From a virus: a DNA stretch of 22,458 nucleotides. The position numbers and the translations under genes are program-made. Positions 1 to 8,303 of the stretch are shown here, piece by piece. A model generated the notes under the pieces. The model saw only the letters and a list, made by a program, of their open reading frames with translations, had not been told where the DNA came from and did not search any database. The stretch spans positions 1-22,458 of IMG/VR virus record IMGVR_UViG_3300042691_019019. One strand, written 5' to 3'. How positions within the stretch are numbered: the stretch's first letter is position 1; each line of letters begins with the position of its first letter.

Positions 1-304
1 CTGAGTCGACAAATTCACAGGTCGCAACCCTTGAGATTATGTTCCATTCGATGTCGTTGACTACGATGTTCGCGTTATACGAAACCCCATCAAAACCAGT
101 CAGCACAACTGGCACAACGGTGTTTCCGCCTGCCATGAAAAGGTCGCGGAGGTTGTTGTATCCGTCTCCCGTGAATCTGACTGATCCCACAAATTCCTCG
201 ATATATCCAACAAGGTCAACAGACCAATATAGCTTGTGAACTATCTGATCGAGTCCGTCAGGTGTGGGCGGCAGACTTACCGTAGGCGAATAAACACTAC
301 GCAT
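1..304 (-). CDS. Distal tail/baseplate-region protein, N-terminal part (runs off the window)
   Basis: An open frame starts with ATG at 304 and runs without a stop to the window edge, giving at least 101 residues. The start overlaps the tape-measure stop by 8 bp, typical of translational coupling in tail operons. The visible protein is mixed hydrophobic and polar with no signal peptide or membrane segment, and begins MRSVYSPTVSLPP. Its place directly after the tape measure, where tailed phages put distal tail and hub proteins, is the only functional clue. A GGAGGG run lies right before the ATG but too close to be a normal Shine-Dalgarno sequence. Frame is confident; product name is inference from position. 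Confidence 0.65.
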   Translation of the reverse strand, partial: MRSVYSPTVSLPPTPDGLDQIVHKLYWSVDLVGYIEEFVGSVRFTGDGYNNLRDLFMAGGNTVVPVVLTGFDGVSYNANIVVNDIEWNIISRVATCEFVDS

Positions 305-2816
305 ACCCTCCGCGTTTTGGTCTGTGGTGCCTATTAAGGGCCTGTATCATTTCGCGCATCAATGCCTTGTCAGACTCACGGTGGCGGTCAATCGCGCCTA
401 AAAGATTCACGTCATTGAACCCGCTACCCCCTAATCCGTTCAGCTCAATAGATTTGGACAGGTCAGCCCACCCGCGCACCTGTTCGGCATCGAATCGGTC
501 GCGGTTAATCGCCTCAAGGATGTCAGCGTATTTGTTCGCTTGGCGCGCATTAACGATGAACTCACCGCCCTCGGCCTCAAGTTTCACTCCGCCCGTTGAG
601 TGCTTGCGTCCTTTGATCCATCCTTCGGGAGTAACCCAGCCGCCCTCTGCGAATTGCGGCACAGGCTCAGAAGCTATTACCGCCACCTCTGCGGCCACAA
701 GCGCGGCTGTTAAGGCTGCCTGAATCGGGCCACCGTCTCTAAACGCATTAACAACAGCAACTATGCCATTAACCACGGCCTGAAACAGAGCAAGGGTTTT
801 AGCCTCTGTTGCTTGTTTCTCAAGTAGTTCAGATCTTTTTTTATCGTATTCCTCGCGCGTAATCTGACCTGCCTCAAGCGATTCTTGCAGAATCTGAAGC
901 TCGTACTCAGTTGCGTTCTGCTGTGCCCTTGAAACAAGTGATATTGCCGAAAGTGCGTATTCAGTTGTAAAATCAAACGCCTCCCGCTCGGCCTGCGCGT
1001 ACTTATCACGCTCGGCCTGTTCTGCCTCCATTGCGGCAACAGCCTCTTGGAGTCGCTGTTCCCTCAACGCCCGCATGTGCGCCTCGTTCTCATCGGCCAG
1101 CGTTTGGGCATATTCGTAGAAGTCTTCGAGCGCGTTCGTCTCCTCTTTAACGTTCACGAACTGGACATCGATCGGCTTTTCGATCTCATCTTTCAGGTTC
1201 TCAACAAGGTTGGCCGCTGCCTTGATCCGCATGTTCACGGCATCCAATTCTTTGAACTTCGCAATCCATGCTTCGGTAAACACGGGCAGTTTCTCTAATA
1301 CGTCCTTAAGTTCTTTGGACTTGATGCCCATGTTCTCAAGGTTATCTATCCATACTTGCGCTATTGGCGTTTGCTCAAGTTCCTTCTCTGTTTCAATGAC
1401 CCCTTTTAACGCCTTTTCGTACACCTCAACCTGTGCCCGCAACGATTCTACTTGTATGCGGTAATCCTCCCACGGTGTTGTTTTGCGCTTGGAGTATTCC
1501 TCCGTCAATCCGTATTTAATGCGGGCCGCCTCAAGCTCTTCAATTTTCTTTTTTGTCGCCTCAATCTTCGCGGCAAGGTCGTCCTGTGCTGTCTCGCTCC
1601 CGCTAAGTGATTTGGCGTATTCCTTTGCCTGCTCTGATGCCCGCGCAATGTTATCCGCAAGGTCGAACGCCTCAAAGAACTCCTGGGCAGACATATACGT
1701 CTTGTTCATAGCATCGAGCAGGTAGGTCAATGCACCCGCTGCTTTGCGAAGTCCATCCGTATTACTGAGCGTAAGTATAAGCCCCTCCCATGCCGACTCA
1801 AGTTTCTTAATGTCTCCAGTAAGGTTGTCAGACATGATGTCGGCCATAGCTTTTGCCGACCCAGCCGCGTTGTCGAGTTCTGTTTTAAGGGTCTTAACGC
1901 TATCAATCCCGTCAATAAAAGTGATAAACGCGGCCTTTGATCTTTCGTCAGTTAATTCGGTGGCTGCCGTTAGGTCGATGTTCGCGGTCTGTAATTGCTT
2001 GAACGCCTTAAAGAGGTCGTCCGTATTTTTGACGGAAAATCCCAGTTCCTTTGACAGGTCGCTGTTTGCGTCTGCAAGTTTGGTCAGCAGGTTCTTTAGT
2101 GATGTCCCTGCAATAGACCCGCGAAGCCCAGCGTCAGCCAACTTACCTAAAAGTGCGGTCGTTGTTTCAACATCAATATTAGCCACCTTCGCAATAGGCG
2201 CAACGTACTTCATTGATTCCGCGAAGTCTGACAACGATAGGGCTGACTTGTTGAACGATAGGGCCATAACATCAGTCACGCGGGCCGTTTCCTCCGCGTC
2301 AAGGCCAAAGCCCCTAATTGTTGACCCCGCAACACTCGCGGCATCCGCAAGTGTTGATCCTGTTGCAGCTGCCAACGCAAGTGTTGCATCGGTGGCGGCA
2401 AGTATCTCATCAGTGGTGAAACCCAACTTGGCATATTCCTCTTGAAGTTGCCCGACCTCTGTTGCTGTAAATTTGGTAGCCGCCCCAAGTGCCTTTGCGT
2501 TGGCCTCAAGTTTTTTGAATTGTTCAGCGGTTGCGCCAGAAACAGCGCGAACGGTTGACATTTGAGCCTCGAAACTTGCCATCGTTCCGACTGCCGACTT
2601 AACGAGTGCCGCAAAGCCCGCGATTGTCGCTCCTACCCCAAACGCTGCCGCAAGCTCCTTTCCTAAATTGCCCGCCTGCCTGCCAAGGTTATTCAGGTCT
2701 TGCCCCGCCTTGTTCGCGGTTGACCCTACTTTTTCATTGATGCCAACGAGTGCCTTTAGTTTGTTAATAGCATCCTCAACGTCTGTGCGATACCTTGCTA
2801 CTATGTCTTCGGCCAT
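297..2816 (-). CDS. Phage tail tape-measure protein
   Basis: 839 residues. An extended alpha-helical/coiled-coil protein that sets tail length and is thought to help deliver DNA through the tail tube. The N-terminal half (about 1-400) is rich in Ala/Lys/Leu helices and resembles TP901-type tape-measure domains. Residues about 400-690 are long charged coiled coil. A hydrophobic stretch at about 700-745 is followed by a Gly-rich tail ending with the common phage pattern FAEGG...HSTGG...GEFIVNARQA. Start taken at ATG 2816 (MAEDIVARY), preceded by CGGGAGCAGC, rather than the in-frame ATG 17 codons upstream. By the usual ~0.15 nm per residue the tail would be roughly 125 nm (inference). It overlaps the GT chaperone frame by 41 bp. 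Confidence 0.93.
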   Translation of the reverse strand: MAEDIVARYRTDVEDAINKLKALVGINEKVGSTANKAGQDLNNLGRQAGNLGKELAAAFGVGATIAGFAALVKSAVGTMASFEAQMSTVRAVSGATAEQFKKLEANAKALGAATKFTATEVGQLQEEYAKLGFTTDEILAATDATLALAAATGSTLADAASVAGSTIRGFGLDAEETARVTDVMALSFNKSALSLSDFAESMKYVAPIAKVANIDVETTTALLGKLADAGLRGSIAGTSLKNLLTKLADANSDLSKELGFSVKNTDDLFKAFKQLQTANIDLTAATELTDERSKAAFITFIDGIDSVKTLKTELDNAAGSAKAMADIMSDNLTGDIKKLESAWEGLILTLSNTDGLRKAAGALTYLLDAMNKTYMSAQEFFEAFDLADNIARASEQAKEYAKSLSGSETAQDDLAAKIEATKKKIEELEAARIKYGLTEEYSKRKTTPWEDYRIQVESLRAQVEVYEKALKGVIETEKELEQTPIAQVWIDNLENMGIKSKELKDVLEKLPVFTEAWIAKFKELDAVNMRIKAAANLVENLKDEIEKPIDVQFVNVKEETNALEDFYEYAQTLADENEAHMRALREQRLQEAVAAMEAEQAERDKYAQAEREAFDFTTEYALSAISLVSRAQQNATEYELQILQESLEAGQITREEYDKKRSELLEKQATEAKTLALFQAVVNGIVAVVNAFRDGGPIQAALTAALVAAEVAVIASEPVPQFAEGGWVTPEGWIKGRKHSTGGVKLEAEGGEFIVNARQANKYADILEAINRDRFDAEQVRGWADLSKSIELNGLGGSGFNDVNLLGAIDRHRESDKALMREMIQALNRHHRPKRGGYA

Positions 2817-3641
2817 GCTGCTCCCGTTGTTTGGCGGCCTTGCGTTCGGCAAGCTCGCGGGCCACAAATTTAGCCACCAAATACAGGAACTCCGACCGCC
2901 CCATTTTCATCACATCGGCAAGGTGCATATCAGACTTATCTGCTATCAGGTCACAGAACTCCGTGAACTTGAAACGCGCTTGTGTTATATCTGCGTAGGC
3001 CGTTCGGAAGTCAATGTAGACCACACGCTCAGAAGGTTTCGTGTCTCCTTTTCGTAACTTGTCCAGAGATTCCTTGATTCTTCCGTTGAAAGAGTCACAA
3101 CGCTTAACAATCGCAGACACATCGGCAAGCGAAAAAAAAAGCGACCCTGTTCTGTTTCGTGCTTCAGGTAGTTGCACTTCTCGGCATGAATGACCGCGTT
3201 GATGGTGGTAGGGTCTTCGTCCTCTCGCACATAGTTTACGGCTAAGACGTTGACCATTGCATCTAAGTTGACTATTCGCTTTTCGAGGTCAGTAAGCCCG
3301 TGCAATACCACGCCTGCCCCGATCATATCGGACTTCGCAAAGCACACGTTAATGGTGTCCAACGCCTTGCGCCACGTCTCAGCGTTCAACCCAGCCGCCA
3401 TGAATTGAAGGTGCGTGTGCTGTTCGGCTATTCGGCTGATGGGTAGTATGGCATCGTCACGGAACGAGTACCATAGCCGCCCCTTGTCATCGTGAAAAGC
3501 TGCCTCCAGATTGTCCTTTGACCGTTTGGCAAGTGACAACCGATACACCTCTGACAGGCGTTCGGGGCTGACGGTTGCGAGTATATCGGCCTCGGTAGGC
3601 GGAGGCGGTGGGGTTGGTTTTCTCCAGTTCAGGAAACCCAT
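2776..3641 (-). CDS. Tail assembly chaperone, long form (GT-like, by -1 frameshift)
   Basis: Reading 3641-3132, slipping back one base and continuing 3132-2776 gives a product of about 288 residues. The -1 extension of 118 residues (SLADVSAIVKRCDSFNG..., ending in a Lys/Arg/His-rich tail) has the composition of a real protein: balanced charged helices and aromatic residues, unlike the zero-frame end. In lambda the equivalent T domain of GT recruits the tape-measure protein. The extension ends 41 bp inside the tape-measure gene, the expected geometry. The main alternative is an artefactual or real indel in the homopolymer, which would make this a single uninterrupted gene. Confidence 0.7.
2985..3641 (-). 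CDS. Tail assembly chaperone, short form (G-like, zero frame)
   Basis: 218 residues when read straight through. It begins MGFLNWRKP with a poly-Pro stretch near residue 10. The body up to residue 170 looks genuinely coding (mixed charged and hydrophobic helices). After the T9 run at 3132-3140 the zero-frame tail of about 48 residues is Ser/Thr/Leu-rich and looks less like selected coding sequence. Position immediately upstream of the tape measure and the slippery run match the G/GT tail chaperones of lambda-like siphoviruses, which coat the tape measure during tail assembly and are absent from the virion. ATG 3641 is preferred over an upstream TTG at 3692; it overlaps the preceding stop by 13 bp. 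Confidence 0.75.
   Translation of the reverse strand: MGFLNWRKPTPPPPPTEADILATVSPERLSEVYRLSLAKRSKDNLEAAFHDDKGRLWYSFRDDAILPISRIAEQHTHLQFMAAGLNAETWRKALDTINVCFAKSDMIGAGVVLHGLTDLEKRIVNLDAMVNVLAVNYVREDEDPTTINAVIHAEKCNYLKHETEQGRFFFRLPMCLRLLSVVTLSTEESRNLWTSYEKETRNLLSVWSTLTSERPTQI
3132..3140 (-). promoter_or_regulatory. Candidate -1 ribosomal frameshift site (T9)
   Basis: On the coding strand nine T residues give zero-frame codons TTT-TTT-TTT, so a canonical X-XXY-YYZ heptamer (T TTT TTT) is present in the correct register. Slippage of both Phe tRNAs by -1 keeps perfect pairing and joins the 0 frame to the long open -1 frame. I did not find an obvious strong stem-loop just downstream by eye. Confidence 0.65.
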
Positions 3642-3904
3642 CGATTGAATAGGGTATTGAGAAACGCACACGAAAGCACGGTAACGGGCCAAAAAGCGAA
3701 GTCACCGCCTAAGTAGAAGTGGCCGACCGTGCCCCAAAACGAGGCCATGCAGGTCGCGCAAGTGATGAGCGGTTTCGCGATGGTTGAATGCCTGAAATAG
3801 TCGTCCGACCCTTTGCCAGTGAATGAGAACAGCAGCTCATCGACCGCAACGTGTAGGCCGACCGTGGCCGCTGAGATTAAGAGAATGGATGGTATCAGTT
3901 GCAT
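3629..3904 (-). CDS. Small integral membrane protein
   Basis: 91 residues from ATG 3904 (MQLIPSILLIS). About three hydrophobic segments are visible, near residues 3-22, 50-66 and 70-88, with the motif KPLITCATCMASFWG in the middle. A Cys-x-x-Cys followed by an aromatic/Gly turn is reminiscent of small membrane proteins found in other Bacteroidota phages, but I cannot name a family. It overlaps the upstream gene by 10 bp and the downstream chaperone by 13 bp, so it is translated with the packaging/tail operon. Function unknown; too far from the lysis genes to call a holin. Confidence 0.75.
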   Translation of the reverse strand: MQLIPSILLISAATVGLHVAVDELLFSFTGKGSDDYFRHSTIAKPLITCATCMASFWGTVGHFYLGGDFAFWPVTVLSCAFLNTLFNRWVS

Positions 3905-4236
3905 TCGGAAATGGTATTGGTTGCACCCGTGATTATTCCGCTTGACCCCGTGAAGTATTGAAACGTCACGGTCGCACATTCGCCCATTGTCCACGTTGCT
4001 GATGGTGTCAGCTTGTACGTAACGCCCGCGATGAAGTCGGGTAACGATGCGGCTGCAATGGTCAGTACCCCGCTGCCGTTCGTTGTGCCCGATGCGATCA
4101 ATGTCGCGCCATCGGCCAGGCTCTCAAACGTCAGCGTTACTGCCGTGTTATTCGGTAGCCCGCTCGTTGACAGCGATGCCATGCAAAGGTTCATCGGGAT
4201 GGTCTTGGCGCAGCCCGAACAATTGACGCAGCTCAT
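3895..4236 (-). CDS. Small Cys-rich, beta-rich hypothetical (possible virion) protein
   Basis: 113 residues. The N-terminus MSCVNCSGCAKTIPMNLC has four Cys in 18 residues. The rest is Thr/Ser/Ala/Gly-rich with the feel of an Ig- or transthyretin-like beta sandwich (GTTNGSGVLTIAAASLPDF, then a Thr-rich stretch). A similar Cys-containing N-terminus and Thr-rich body occur in the putative tail protein at 8304-8864. The start overlaps the large-terminase stop by 4 nt (ATGA). It may be a minor structural or decoration protein, on the basis of composition and position only. Confidence 0.65.
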   Translation of the reverse strand: MSCVNCSGCAKTIPMNLCMASLSTSGLPNNTAVTLTFESLADGATLIASGTTNGSGVLTIAAASLPDFIAGVTYKLTPSATWTMGECATVTFQYFTGSSGIITGATNTISECN

Positions 4237-5561
4237 ACTTGTAACGCTTTTATGATTGATTGCATTTCTCGACCGTTCACAAGGTATCGCAGTGCGTCTA
4301 AGTGGTCGGCCAGTTGTGTGGTATCCTTGCGATTAGCCTTAATGATTGACCCCTCTGCATCGACCTCGACCGTTCGAAGGTCACGGGCCAAATGTACGCA
4401 CTTCGGATCGATTCGGAAGTCAATGATGTTTCTGATGGCGAAGTTCACGTCATGGCGGCTGTTGATGTGGCGCGGGTTGGGCCGCAGGTCAAGCTGTGAG
4501 GTGGTCAGGTTCAGTCGCTTTTGGATGAGTGAATAGATTGAACGACCGTCTGCCGCAATGAGGTTGCGCGTGTTTCCGTTGTAGTCACCCGTGAGCGTAA
4601 CGAGTGCGAGGTTAGCCATGCCGAACCGTTCAATGATACGTGTGCAGGCTTCATCGATGGAGGCGTTTGGCACCGTCTCTTCATCGAATATGTGAACGTG
4701 CGGCCCGCTGTGGTCAGTCCATACATGAGCGTAGATGAACGCCATCGGATCAAGGTTGAAGTCCATTGATATATGCAGCATCCGCCCGCGTTCGTACTCA
4801 CAAGGCTGAATGTTGCGGTCGGTGAATGAGTGGGCGAATGGTCGCTCAATGTTTGCCCGTGCCGTCCAGTCTCCATATAACAGGCGGGCGCGATCGTAGT
4901 CGTCAAGGAAATTGAGCGTTCGGGTGTAGTTATTTCTGAATGTCTCATCGGGGTTGTCGGCTACCGTGAACAGAACCCGTGCGCGGTGTTCGGGCAGGTC
5001 TATCAGGTTGCCCATCGCGTCCATGACATAGCGCGACTTAATCCAATGGTCGCCTGGGTTGCCCGTTAGCAGTAGTTCGGGTGTGATGCCGTGTTTCGTG
5101 TGGCCGAGGCGGAGGCGCGATAGCAGAATCTCAGCGGCCCTTTGATGCACTTCTGGAGCCTCATCGATGAAAGCATCGGTGTATTCAGTTGACCCGAATC
5201 GGTTGTAGTCGGGGTCGCTGGGCTGATACGCCATGTGCCTGAAGTGTTGCTCAGACCCATTAGCGAAATAGACGATGTGCTCCTGTGCGTTGTAGGTGTA
5301 GTGCTGCCCCGACTGATACCCCATCGACCTAAGTAGGTCAAAGTAGGTCTTCATCGTGGAGTCTCGGAGTGCCGTGTAATCGCGCCTGCCTATGAATCCG
5401 CGTGTCTCTGCGAATGTGGTGCGCCTGTATATCTGCCTAAGACAGCCCAGCCATGACTTTCCGCCACCCGCTGACCCGCCCGCGAAGACCTCAACTATTT
5501 CAGGGCGGTCAAGTAGCCGCCACGCCTTCGCCTGCTTCGGGCTTAGAATCGTTCGGCTCAT
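4233..5561 (-). CDS. terL: Terminase large subunit (packaging ATPase/nuclease)
   Basis: 442 residues. The motor that drives DNA into the prohead and cuts it. The ATPase domain has Walker A GGSAGGGKS at 28-36, Walker B FIDEAPE at 131-137 and a coupling motif TGNPG at 166-170. The RNase H-like nuclease domain has acidic residues in ISMDFNLDP (D267), TGDYNG near 325 and DHLDALRYLV near 420, the expected three-Asp pattern. Length is normal for the family. It overlaps the small subunit by 53 bp and the next gene by 4 nt. Oddly, no portal or capsid gene follows; the next recognisable genes are tail genes. Confidence 0.95.
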   Translation of the reverse strand: MSRTILSPKQAKAWRLLDRPEIVEVFAGGSAGGGKSWLGCLRQIYRRTTFAETRGFIGRRDYTALRDSTMKTYFDLLRSMGYQSGQHYTYNAQEHIVYFANGSEQHFRHMAYQPSDPDYNRFGSTEYTDAFIDEAPEVHQRAAEILLSRLRLGHTKHGITPELLLTGNPGDHWIKSRYVMDAMGNLIDLPEHRARVLFTVADNPDETFRNNYTRTLNFLDDYDRARLLYGDWTARANIERPFAHSFTDRNIQPCEYERGRMLHISMDFNLDPMAFIYAHVWTDHSGPHVHIFDEETVPNASIDEACTRIIERFGMANLALVTLTGDYNGNTRNLIAADGRSIYSLIQKRLNLTTSQLDLRPNPRHINSRHDVNFAIRNIIDFRIDPKCVHLARDLRTVEVDAEGSIIKANRKDTTQLADHLDALRYLVNGREMQSIIKALQV

Positions 5562-5832
5562 TGGGTAATTCGATTATTGGGGATGGGAACTCGCGTATAA
5601 CAGCGGAAAGGTCAACCCCCTGCCGTGCGCGACCGTATGCCCTGTCCAAAAGTAACTCAGCCGCCCTCAGATCGCCTTTCGCGGCTTTGGCCCGCAGCAC
5701 CTTTAATATGGTTTCAATCGCGGTTGTGCCGTCCTTTTCTTCGCCCAATACCACAGCGCATAGCTTGTCCAGTTCGGGCAGCTTTCGGGGCCGTCCGTTG
5801 GGGTTACCCGACTCGCCTTTATCATAGCGCAT
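5509..5832 (-). CDS. terS: Probable terminase small subunit
   Basis: 107 residues from ATG 5832 (MRYDKGESGNPNGRPRK). The Lys-Gly-x-Ser-Gly-Asn-Pro-x-Gly-Arg-Pro N-terminus is the hallmark of a phage/prophage DNA-binding family (DUF5681-like) often found directly before terL. The middle is helical and charged and the C-terminus acidic and Pro-rich. A GGGGG run 8 nt upstream supports this ATG; a GTG at 5871 in the same frame is an alternative. It overlaps terL by 53 bp, unusually long for this window. Assignment rests on the N-terminal motif plus the neighbour. Confidence 0.75.
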   Translation of the reverse strand: MRYDKGESGNPNGRPRKLPELDKLCAVVLGEEKDGTTAIETILKVLRAKAAKGDLRAAELLLDRAYGRARQGVDLSAVIREFPSPIIELPNEPNDSKPEAGEGVAAT

Positions 5833-5878
5833 CAGTCTGCCCCCGTTGCGCCCTTCCACTTGTTTTGCCACGGTGTTT

Positions 5879-6916
5879 TTACGGTGTTTTGGAAAGCCAC
5901 TGCAAATATACCTGATGAGCAATCTGAGCGGTCATAACAGGCGGAACACTCATGCCGATTAGGTACTGGTGACTGATTTTTTGAAAGTCATAGTCTATTG
6001 GATAGCTTCCTATTTGTAATAGTTCGTTTTTCGTTAGTCTTTCGGGCTTTTCATAATGGCAGTAGTTTGTTGACTCATTCGCTAAAATAGTCGCGCACAC
6101 GTCTTGTTTTCCTGTTTTGAATAAATACCCAAACGTGCTTCCTTTTGTTGTTTTTGCGCGCCCATGTTTTGCGCTATTCCAGTATTCCATATATGACGGG
6201 GTAATGCTTTCTCTTCTTGTGTTTAACCCCTCGTCAATCTCCCCAAACGGTATTGCCCTTTCATTGAAGTTAAGAGTTAACCAAGGCCACCCCATGTCCC
6301 TACGTTGGCACACAAAGAACACCCGCTCCCGTTTCTGAGGTACGCCCATACTTGCCGCGTTCAATAGGAACAACTGCACCACATACCCCGCTGCCTCAAA
6401 TTCTGCTTTGATCCGTTTTACGTATGCTTTTGCGTTGCCTTGCAGCATACCTTTCACGTTTTCTGCAATTACCACTTTCGGCTGCAATCGCTTTGCAAGT
6501 GCTATGTAGTCAAAAAACAAGTCGTCTAATCTTTGCTTTGCCTGACCTTCTCTGAATACCTTTTCCTTGCCCCAATCCTTTTCCCTATTCCCTGCCATGC
6601 TGAAAGATGAACACGGGGGCGACCCATCCAAAAGGTCAAGGTTGAATAGGTCTGATGGTAATTCAGTGCGCTTTACAAAGTAGCGAATATCCTCAACAAA
6701 AAGGTGTTTCGGGTTGTGATTCGCCTTATAAACATCGGCAACTTGCGGGTCAATTTCAACGCCTCCGAGGTGGTCAAACCCCGCCAGCTTATACCCCATC
6801 GTGGAACCGCCACCACATATAAATGTGCCGAACACTTTTAGCCCATGTCGGGCTATTCCTTTAGCTGGGTATCCATCGGCTAAGTTCCAGCGATATGGAA
6901 ATTTGTGACTGCTCAC
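5879..6916 (-). CDS. DNA (cytosine-5) methyltransferase
   Basis: 345 residues from a GTG at 6916 that overlaps the ParB-like stop (GTGA). It transfers a methyl group from S-adenosylmethionine to C5 of cytosine. Motif I is TFICGGGS at 31-38, the catalytic loop is GSPPCSSFS with Cys102, motif VI is ENV at 152-154, motif VIII is QKRER at 194-198, and motif X is GMSVPP near the C-terminus (Asn of the usual GNSVPP replaced by Met). The next in-frame ATG lies inside motif I, so the GTG start is well supported. No restriction enzyme is adjacent, so an orphan enzyme protecting phage DNA is likely. Confidence 0.92.
   Translation of the reverse strand: MSSHKFPYRWNLADGYPAKGIARHGLKVFGTFICGGGSTMGYKLAGFDHLGGVEIDPQVADVYKANHNPKHLFVEDIRYFVKRTELPSDLFNLDLLDGSPPCSSFSMAGNREKDWGKEKVFREGQAKQRLDDLFFDYIALAKRLQPKVVIAENVKGMLQGNAKAYVKRIKAEFEAAGYVVQLFLLNAASMGVPQKRERVFFVCQRRDMGWPWLTLNFNERAIPFGEIDEGLNTRRESITPSYMEYWNSAKHGRAKTTKGSTFGYLFKTGKQDVCATILANESTNYCHYEKPERLTKNELLQIGSYPIDYDFQKISHQYLIGMSVPPVMTAQIAHQVYLQWLSKTP
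5903..5910 (-). promoter_or_regulatory. Weak candidate promoter for terminase genes
   Basis: TATATTTG matches the TAnnTTTG -7 box and lies 70 nt before ATG 5832, but inside the end of the C5 methyltransferase gene and without a -33 box. A match to six fixed bases is expected several times per strand by chance in this window. Confidence 0.25.
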
Positions 6917-7428
6917 AATTTCAGTAGTTGATAAACAGCTGCTTCGGGGGTCGCGGCAATTTTTGACAGGGCCTCTTTCACCTTCCAATAGTCATCTTCT
7001 GAGTAGTTCAGCTTGATGCACATTTCGGAATCAAGGCCGTCAACATCTATTTCTTCATTTGCATCTGCGAACGTCTGAGGCACATCCACTCCCCACTCGT
7101 CCAACTGCCCCGCGTCCCATTCATTAGCGAGAACATCCCAATCCCATTCACCGCCCGACACGTTGTCTTTAATGACAAACTCCCGCTGTTTATCTTCGGG
7201 CCAGTCCACCCGTTCAATTGGTATTTTCTTCCAGCCAGCCTCAATCATTGCGCGGTATCGCATATTCCCGCCAAGGATCACTCCGTCCATGTTCACCACA
7301 ACGGGGCGGACGTTCGCCATCTCTGGGAAGTCCTTTAGTGACTTGACGAGCTTTGCGAATTTGTCGTCCCGAATTATGCGCGGGTTCGATGGGTTCGGCT
7401 TGATGTCCGATGGCTTAACCTCTTCCAT
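6913..7428 (-). CDS. ParB/Srx-fold nuclease-like protein
   Basis: 171 residues. The N-terminal ParB-like domain has NPSNPR near 12-17, a Pro-Val-Val-Val strand near 42-46, and GGNMRYRAMIEAG near 53-65, the usual G-x-x-R-x-x-A signature. The C-terminal half is acidic and ends YQLLKL. Phage proteins of this fold are often next to or fused with DNA methyltransferases, and here the stop codon overlaps the GTG of a C5 methyltransferase. No helix-turn-helix of chromosomal ParB is obvious, so plasmid-type partition is unlikely; DNA binding or nicking in support of modification is a reasonable guess. Confidence 0.85.
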   Translation of the reverse strand: MEEVKPSDIKPNPSNPRIIRDDKFAKLVKSLKDFPEMANVRPVVVNMDGVILGGNMRYRAMIEAGWKKIPIERVDWPEDKQREFVIKDNVSGGEWDWDVLANEWDAGQLDEWGVDVPQTFADANEEIDVDGLDSEMCIKLNYSEDDYWKVKEALSKIAATPEAAVYQLLKL

Positions 7429-8302
7429 TTGCGTGTTTGTCGCTCATTACTTGTGCAGCAGGATGCCAGACGCGACCCGTCAAAGATAGCGTCTGGTCGT
7501 ACATCTTTAGCCATTGCGGTTGAGTCAGCCCGCGCCCTTTGCCGTTTCCGCCACCGTAGATTGATACGATATGGTATTGATCGCGTACCTGTGCTGGTGT
7601 CTCTTTGCGCTTGGCGTGGCCGAAAAAGATTGGGCGTTTCGGTGTGCCTGGTGGTAGTGACGGGATCATTCCCATTCGAGCGAAACATCCCGCGTAGATG
7701 AACTCGTCTGGTATCGCATCGCCCCAATTCATTTTGAACCCGCCCAACGGCATACCGTCGTTGATGTAGTGGTCGAGTTGCGTTTGCAGCCCGTCATTTA
7801 TCGGGTGTTTCTCAAAGTACATCCAACTCGATTGCACACCGCAAAGAGTGGCATCGGGCGCAAGGTCAAAGTGCCGCCACATCTGCGCATTACTGGCCCA
7901 AATGGAGTAGTTGATTGTGTCCGATCGCTTACCAGTTCCCGTGACCTCAGTCGCAACGATTGACCCCTTGAGATGGTCGAGTAGCGGTTCAATGTCATTG
8001 ATCGCGGCACCATCCACGTCAAGGAACAGAAACTCGGTCAGGCCCGCAGCGATGCCGAGACGGTACGCCTGACATTTGGCCTTTGCGGGTTCGATTCGGC
8101 CTGTTATCTTATGCCTGAACTCCGACTCAGGTAGCGTGTGGATCGAGTGGAACAATCGTGCGTCTACCGTTTGAATCAGCGACTCCGAGGCGTACAACAC
8201 AATCGGCACATCGGGCGAGACGTATTTCAATGATGAAGCGAGATTATGAGCCATCAGCCCATAACCCCGCTTCCCGAATGCTAACAGAAGGATACCCCGC
8301 AA
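7415..8302 (-). CDS. GT-A fold glycosyltransferase-like protein
   Basis: 295 residues from TTG at 8302. The start lies 1 nt after the upstream stop and an in-frame stop sits five codons further up, so TTG is the only start that keeps the N-terminal strand GILLLAFG. A DxD-type motif FLFLDVDGAA (Asp95, Asp97) would bind metal and nucleotide-sugar, followed by a typical acceptor-loop region around QSSWMYFEK. This resembles family-8-like nucleotide-diphospho-sugar transferases of phages. It directly follows the putative major tail protein, suggesting virion glycosylation; DNA-base glycosylation is less likely since no hydroxymethylase is seen. Confidence 0.75.
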   Translation of the reverse strand: MRGILLLAFGKRGYGLMAHNLASSLKYVSPDVPIVLYASESLIQTVDARLFHSIHTLPESEFRHKITGRIEPAKAKCQAYRLGIAAGLTEFLFLDVDGAAINDIEPLLDHLKGSIVATEVTGTGKRSDTINYSIWASNAQMWRHFDLAPDATLCGVQSSWMYFEKHPINDGLQTQLDHYINDGMPLGGFKMNWGDAIPDEFIYAGCFARMGMIPSLPPGTPKRPIFFGHAKRKETPAQVRDQYHIVSIYGGGNGKGRGLTQPQWLKMYDQTLSLTGRVWHPAAQVMSDKHANGRG

Positions 8303-8303
8303 A

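Noticed and set aside
2985-3131. Zero-frame tail of the G protein as a conserved domain
   Set aside because: Ser/Thr/Leu-rich composition and presence of a protein-like -1 frame over the same bases suggest it is read-out sequence only.
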